From Bacillota bacterium (GTDB lineage Bacteria; Bacillota; Clostridia; Oscillospirales; Ruminococcaceae), in NCBI GenBank assembly GCA_023391005.1, contig JAEWBS010000055.1, positions 1 to 6,376 on the forward strand: 6,376 nucleotides of DNA. Reading direction: 5' to 3'. A program made the position numbers and the translations under genes. The notes below the pieces were generated by a model. It saw only the letters and a list, made by a program, of their open reading frames with translations, did not search any database and was not told the origin of the DNA. The first letter of the stretch is position 1, and each line of letters starts with the position of its first letter. This document shows positions 6,023 to 6,376 of the stretch, in pieces.

Positions 6023-6056
6023 AAAAAAGCCTGCGGCAAGTTGCCGCAGGCTTTTT
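6023..6056. terminator. Bidirectional terminator between folC and rpsR
   Basis: GCCTGCGGC (6029-6037), loop AAGTT, GCCGCAGGC (6043-6051), flanked by A6 on the left and T5 on the right. It therefore has a U-tract in either direction. It ends the minus-strand rpsR transcript 13 bases after its stop and can also stop plus-strand reading from folC. Confidence 0.93.
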
Positions 6057-6068
6057 AAAACATATGAA

Positions 6069-6323
6069 TCAGTCGCTGACATAGGGCAGGAAAGCCAGAT
6101 GTCTTGCGCGCTTGATCGAGATGGTCAGCTGACGCTGATGACGGGCGCAGGTACCGGTTACACGGCGGGGGACAATCTTTCCGCGGTCAGAGAGATATCT
6201 TCTCAGACGGGGGACGTCCTTGTAATCAATATCATGAATTTTATCGACACAGAAGGCACAGACTTTCTTTCTGCCTTTTCTGCCGCGCGGCCTAGAGTCG
6301 CGATCGTTTCTATCAAAAGCCAT
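6069..6323 (-). CDS. rpsR: 30S ribosomal protein S18, zinc-binding (Cys3His) type
   Basis: Small-subunit protein that binds the platform next to S6 and contacts 16S rRNA. 84 aa, normal length. Seen: a basic disordered N-terminus (R5-K20) including RPRGRKGRKK; KVCAFCVDK with C22 and C25; IDYKDVPRLRRYLSDRGKIVPRR (split at 32-43 and 44-54), the S18 core; TGTCARHQRQL with C59 and H62; then SIKRARHLAFLPY. C22, C25, C59 and H62 form a plausible zinc site, the 'C+' form; many bacteria carry a C- form lacking it. ATG at 6323 has AAAGGAG 11 bases upstream, a rather long spacing, but the MAF start agrees with the family. The gene is followed by the terminator at 6023-6056, so it is the last gene of its operon. 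Confidence 0.97.
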   Translation of the reverse strand: MAFDRNDRDSRPRGRKGRKKVCAFCVDKIHDIDYKDVPRLRRYLSDRGKIVPRRVTGTCARHQRQLTISIKRARHLAFLPYVSD

Positions 6324-6366
6324 TATCCATTCAACTCCTTTACTACTTGTTTTGCAGCATGTTCAA

Positions 6367-6376
6367 TTAAAACGGG
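6367..6376 (-). CDS. ssb: Probable 3' end of ssb (last two codons and stop only)
   Basis: On the minus strand the last ten bases read (x)xC CCG TTT TAA, that is Pro-Phe-stop. Bacterial SSB proteins nearly always end in an acidic tip closing with I/L-P-F; the C at 6376 fits the third base of an Ile or Leu codon. The order ssb then rpsR, here with a 43-nt gap that contains the rpsR ribosome binding site, is the standard rpsF-ssb-rpsR operon. Only two residues are visible, so the call rests on context. Confidence 0.5.

Noticed and set aside
6323..6376. Open minus-strand frame PVLIEHAAKQVVKELNG ending in TAATG on the rpsR start
   Set aside because: Eighteen open codons are likely by chance. The neighbouring frame gives the SSB-type end PF-stop with a normal spacer to rpsR, which fits the operon better.

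Overview
The window looks like chromosomal DNA of a moderately GC-rich member of the Firmicutes, most likely class Clostridia (an Oscillospiraceae/Ruminococcaceae-type organism). This is inferred from a T-box-controlled pheS, a PheS with a Cys4 knuckle, an EndoA/NdoA-like MazF, a kinase-like protein of the clostridial 'IKEFF ... APEQY' type with PASTA domains, and a zinc-type S18. I see no intact mobile element, CRISPR array, tRNA or rRNA gene.

Left part (1-1189, minus strand): the first 279 codons of pheS, cut by the window edge. Before it lies a complete Phe-type T-box leader with its own promoter (TTGCAA, 17 bp, TAAACT), a UUC specifier, the T-box motif GGGTGGTACCGCGG and a 12-bp terminator hairpin with a U-tract. 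Uncharged tRNA-Phe should therefore switch on pheS.

Middle (1370-2357, plus strand): a 165-aa lipoprotein of unassigned function, then a MazF endoribonuclease with no antitoxin gene beside it. About 440 bases without a gene follow (2358-2796). They hold a stem-loop terminator (2551-2579), a strong sigma-A-type promoter (2594-2622) and a structured leader of about 170 nt.

Right-centre (2797-5785, plus strand): the most interesting gene is a 547-aa membrane protein with an intracellular kinase fold, one membrane segment and two extracellular PASTA domains. The HRD aspartate, the following metal-binding asparagine, the DFG aspartate and the glycine-rich loop are all replaced, so it reads as a PASTA pseudokinase, probably a muropeptide/lipid II sensor or scaffold rather than an enzyme. 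folC follows 70 bases later with no terminator between, so the two are probably co-transcribed.

Right end (5786-6376): a 283-bp spacer contains a near-perfect 20-nt palindrome that may be a mobile-element remnant, and a bidirectional terminator. On the minus strand come rpsR (S18, Cys3His zinc type) and, at the very edge, what appears to be the last two codons and stop of ssb (..PF*), in the usual ssb-rpsR order.

Apart from the pseudokinase-folC pair and the ssb-rpsR operon, the genes are adjacent rather than obviously functionally linked.
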